DNA of 64,000 nt from an uncultured Mycobacterium sp. GTDB lineage: Bacteria; Actinomycetota; Actinomycetes; Mycobacteriales; Mycobacteriaceae. A program made the translations under genes and the position numbers. The stretch covers positions 1-64,000 of the forward strand of contig FLQS01000008.1 of NCBI GenBank assembly GCA_900078375.1, read 5' to 3'. Each line of letters opens with the position of its first letter. Within the stretch, counting starts at the first letter, position 1. A model generated the notes under the pieces. It was not told where the DNA came from, did not search any database, and saw only the letters and a program-made list of their open reading frames with translations. This document shows positions 63,362 through 64,000 of the stretch, piece after piece.

Positions 63362-64000
63362 GCGGGCCCGCCGTCGAGCACGTCCTTCGTGCCCGGCGCG
63401 CGGTGGTCAACGGCGCCGTCCGACCCGCCGCTATCGGCATGGCGGACGGCATGATCCGGGTGGTTCGCGAGATCGATGCCGACCTGGGCTGCGCCGAGCA
63501 GACCGTCCTGGATCCTGACGCGGTACTGCTGCCGGGCTTGGTGGACACCCATGTGCACATCAACGATCCGGGCACGGATTGGGAGGGTTTCGCCACCGCG
63601 ACCGCGGCGGCGTTGGCCGGCGGCATCACCACCGTCGTGGACATGCCGCTGGACAGTGACCCGGTGACGACGACGGCGGCCGCGCTGGACGTCAAACGCT
63701 CGGCAGCCGCCGGCGCCTGCCGAGTCGACACCGGGTTCTGGGGAGGCATTGTGCCGGACAACCTCGGTTCCTTTGGCGAGCTGGCCGCTGCCGGGGTACT
63801 CGGGTTCAAGTGCTTTCTCTCCGAGTCGGGCAACCCGAACTTCCCGCCGCTGGAGGTGGCCGAGTTCCGCGCTGCGATGGCGAGAGTCGCCGAGCTGGAT
63901 TCGGTGCTGCTGGTGCACGCCGAGAGTGCCCGTGTGCTGGCCGGGTGCCCACCACCGGCGGGCCGCGACTATGGCGACTTCCTGCGGTCGCGGCCCGACG
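63358..64000 (+). CDS. Allantoinase/dihydropyrimidinase-like amidohydrolase, 5' part (runs off window)
   Basis: 214 codons of a longer gene, from a GTG that overlaps the previous stop (GTGA). LVDTHVHINDPGTDWEGFAT holds the HxH metal ligands (His65, His67); GFKCFLSESG holds the Lys151 expected to be carbamylated; LLVHAES holds His187. DTHVHxNDPG and FKCFL are characteristic of allantoinases within the cyclic amidohydrolases. It would open a cyclic ureide such as allantoin or a hydantoin. About half of the protein is missing because the window ends. Confidence 0.88.
   Translation, partial: MSGPAVEHVLRARRAVVNGAVRPAAIGMADGMIRVVREIDADLGCAEQTVLDPDAVLLPGLVDTHVHINDPGTDWEGFATATAAALAGGITTVVDMPLDSDPVTTTAAALDVKRSAAAGACRVDTGFWGGIVPDNLGSFGELAAAGVLGFKCFLSESGNPNFPPLEVAEFRAAMARVAELDSVLLVHAESARVLAGCPPPAGRDYGDFLRSRPD

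Overview
The window is a high-GC actinobacterial chromosome segment that almost certainly comes from a Mycobacterium or Mycolicibacterium. The strongest markers are a near-full-length MPT64 homologue, the long ICL2-type isocitrate lyase, an orphan Mce protein, a PknF/PknJ-like membrane kinase, and many small exported proteins of mycobacterial style. The breadth of catabolic genes suggests an environmental rapid grower. I saw no rRNA, tRNA or CRISPR.

Layout. 0.1-7.5 kb: an SLC13-type permease, then a minus-strand run of secreted or lipid-related genes (pentapeptide/GH64-like glucanase, App1-type phosphatase, exported protein) and mpt64. 7.6-14.7 kb: a divergent phosphonate-use locus. An importer, a phosphonatase-like HAD hydrolase and an FAD amine oxidase lie leftwards; a PhnZ-like HD oxygenase and a HutC-type GntR regulator lie rightwards, with a GT-N-TA-N-AC operator between them. 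14.8-17.6 kb: an NCS2 purine permease gene cut in two by a 1360-bp insertion sequence with 7-bp target duplication. 17.6-24.2 kb: exported proteins, a metallopeptidase-like protein, ICL2, an orphan Mce protein behind a tiny coupled leader ORF, a ferredoxin and an NlpC/P60 protein.

24.2-46.0 kb: an 18-gene divergent catabolic regulon. The leftward arm encodes an SMP-30-like propeller, a GntR regulator, two acyl-CoA synthetases, an SDR and a crotonase. The rightward arm encodes an SDR, Rieske oxygenase, Baeyer-Villiger monooxygenase, second SDR, type III CoA transferase, two acyl-CoA dehydrogenase pairs, a Gfo/Idh oxidoreductase, a ThDP enzyme and an aldehyde dehydrogenase. Genes overlap or nearly abut, and three related palindromes lie in the divergent promoter region. 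The content fits oxidation, ring opening and CoA-dependent degradation of a cyclic compound; the substrate cannot be read from the sequence.

46-56 kb: dtd, an MHS-type transporter, an epoxide hydrolase, a TetR regulator, small conserved genes, a three-gene di-iron-protein/ferredoxin-reductase/LmeA-like unit, a small secreted protein and a Ser/Thr kinase followed by an intrinsic terminator. 56-64 kb: a TetR regulator divergent from an Opp/Dpp-type ABC importer operon that continues into an isochorismatase-like hydrolase, a binding lipoprotein, an MBL-fold hydrolase and an allantoinase-like amidohydrolase that runs off the window. Two CTGTC-N4-GACAG palindromes between them are likely operators.
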